Assembly (NCBI GenBank): GCA_029834535.1
Contig: JAQMWT010000208.1
Span: 1-64,000 of the forward strand
Length of the DNA: 64,000 nucleotides
Direction: 5' to 3'
Origin: Chrysophaeum taylorii
Lineage: Eukaryota; Sar; Pelagophyceae; Pelagomonadales; Pelagomonadaceae
Of the stretch, positions 63,079 to 64,000 are shown piece after piece (the first letter of the stretch is position 1; each line of letters starts with the position of its first letter). Both the position numbers and the translations under genes were made by a program. The notes beneath the pieces are model-generated. The model made no database searches and was not told the origin of the DNA. It saw only the letters and a list, made by a program, of their open reading frames with translations.

Positions 63079-64000
63079 CTAACTACTAATCGACAGATGT
63101 TTGTCTGTTTGTCCGTCTGTCTGTCTGTTTGTCCCTCGATTTAGGGTAAGGATCATGTGGGCCCGCGAGCCACACATTGATCCTCCAAGCCGTCAACGGC
63201 GACCTCGCAGACTATTTCCACGACCCGCGGCGGCTCTTTCAGCGCGCCATTCTCACGCCCCGTCGAAACGATGTTGTCGATGCTGACAACGCGCGCATGA
63301 CCGCGGCCTTTTTCCCGGAGACGAGGCGTCGGAGTTCTTTTCGGCCGACTAGGTTGGGTCGGAAGACGACGCCTCGCTCTCAAGAGTCGAGTTTTGAACT
63401 CCCTGACAACCAACGGCATGCTGACTTTGATCGCGAGCTTAAAGTCTTCGCAACCTCGACCCGTCGCACGGCCACTGCAACGGTACCAGATACATGATCG
63501 ATCGTGTCGTTGTCACCGAGGCTCCTCCAACCTGTATCCCTTAAGGCCCGCCGACGCCAAACGATCACCAAGAGCCAGGGCCAGACGCCCCGCGAGGTCG
63601 GCGTCCTCTTGGCGAAGCCCGTCTTCTGCCACGTCCAGCTCTACGTGGCTCTCTGTCGATCGGCAACCCCGAGGATATCCTCTTCTGGGTCGACGACTCC
63701 ACCCTACCCCACACGTGCTGCGCAATACCGATAAGCCCCCGGCGTCTACACGCGCACTGTAGTTGAACTTACTGGGACCAGGTGAACTTACTGGGGTTTG
63801 AGATTGGGACTAGGTGAACTTAGTGACCAGATGAACTTACTGGGACCAAGTGAACTTACTGAGGTTTTTAGAGTGAACGCAGAGGCTAGCGGCGTGTACG
63901 GATCAAAGCAGCTTAGATTGGCGGAGGTGAGAGCGACGAGCTCGAAGGAGAGTGGGGTGAGTGGATGTGAGCACGAGTGGGCTTACGCCGAACTTACTGG
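63079..64000 (+). mobile_element. Helitron-type helicase fragment R4 (continues off the right edge)
   Basis: Boundary motif, array, then from 63178 the same helicase segment, with TITKSQGQT and VGVLLAKPVFCHVQLYVAL at 63564-63654, the best preserved copy of the motif VI region. The GTGAACTTACTGG minisatellite then runs to the window edge. Confidence 0.65.

Overview
This is nuclear DNA of a eukaryote. Evidence: a tRNA-Asp gene with a canonical intron position, monocistronic GC-rich genes separated by short AT-rich spacers, a spliceosomal-type GT-AG intron, and copia, LINE, hAT and Helitron-type transposons. The protein set (XPG/Rad2 nuclease, TKL-type kinase, BTB, BAR-SH3, WW, EXPERA-like and sulfotransferase-like proteins) together with tiny introns and dense microsatellites suggests a unicellular alga or protist, perhaps a stramenopile. 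The species cannot be fixed from this window.

Layout. 1-2231 is the 3' end of a diverged copia element (C), cut in its LTR by a minus-strand LINE (L1, about 2232-4560). A second LINE (L2, 4898-7687, plus strand) has a 12-bp target duplication. 7800-9344 is decayed, unassigned DNA. 9345-21176 is a copia element on the plus strand (A). A hAT transposon with an 8-bp target duplication follows (21192-24076). From 24.3 to 41.5 kb lies a gene island: tRNA-Asp, EXPERA-like membrane protein (-), XPG nuclease (+), sulfotransferase-like (+), an unassigned basic ORF, an RRM-like/BTB protein (-), a Helitron-helicase fragment, CH/WW protein (+), double-BAR/SH3 protein (+) and protein kinase (+). 42814-55218 is a second, structurally complete copia element (B) on the minus strand, inserted into LINE L3 with a perfect 5-bp target duplication. 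55.4-64 kb is mostly TGTC-type microsatellite and repeated Helitron-helicase fragments around a tandem pair of glycosyltransferase-like genes.

The outstanding feature is the copia family (A, B; C partial). Between the protease and the integrase it carries a cytosine-5 DNA methyltransferase domain, with motifs I, IV, VI, VIII, IX and X in order and at M.HhaI-like spacing. It also has a conserved extra coding region downstream of RNase H. A 24-nt motif encoding T-E-x-S-L-N-Y occurs five times in each element, at the boundaries of gag, PR/methyltransferase, integrase, RT-RNase H and within the 3' region. This looks like a repeated polyprotein cleavage site. Elements A and B are both damaged by small indels and each carries an independent insertion of a short LINE-derived element, so they are probably not active now, although the catalytic half of the methyltransferase in B is one open frame.

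All domain assignments are read by eye from the translated sequence; no database search was possible.
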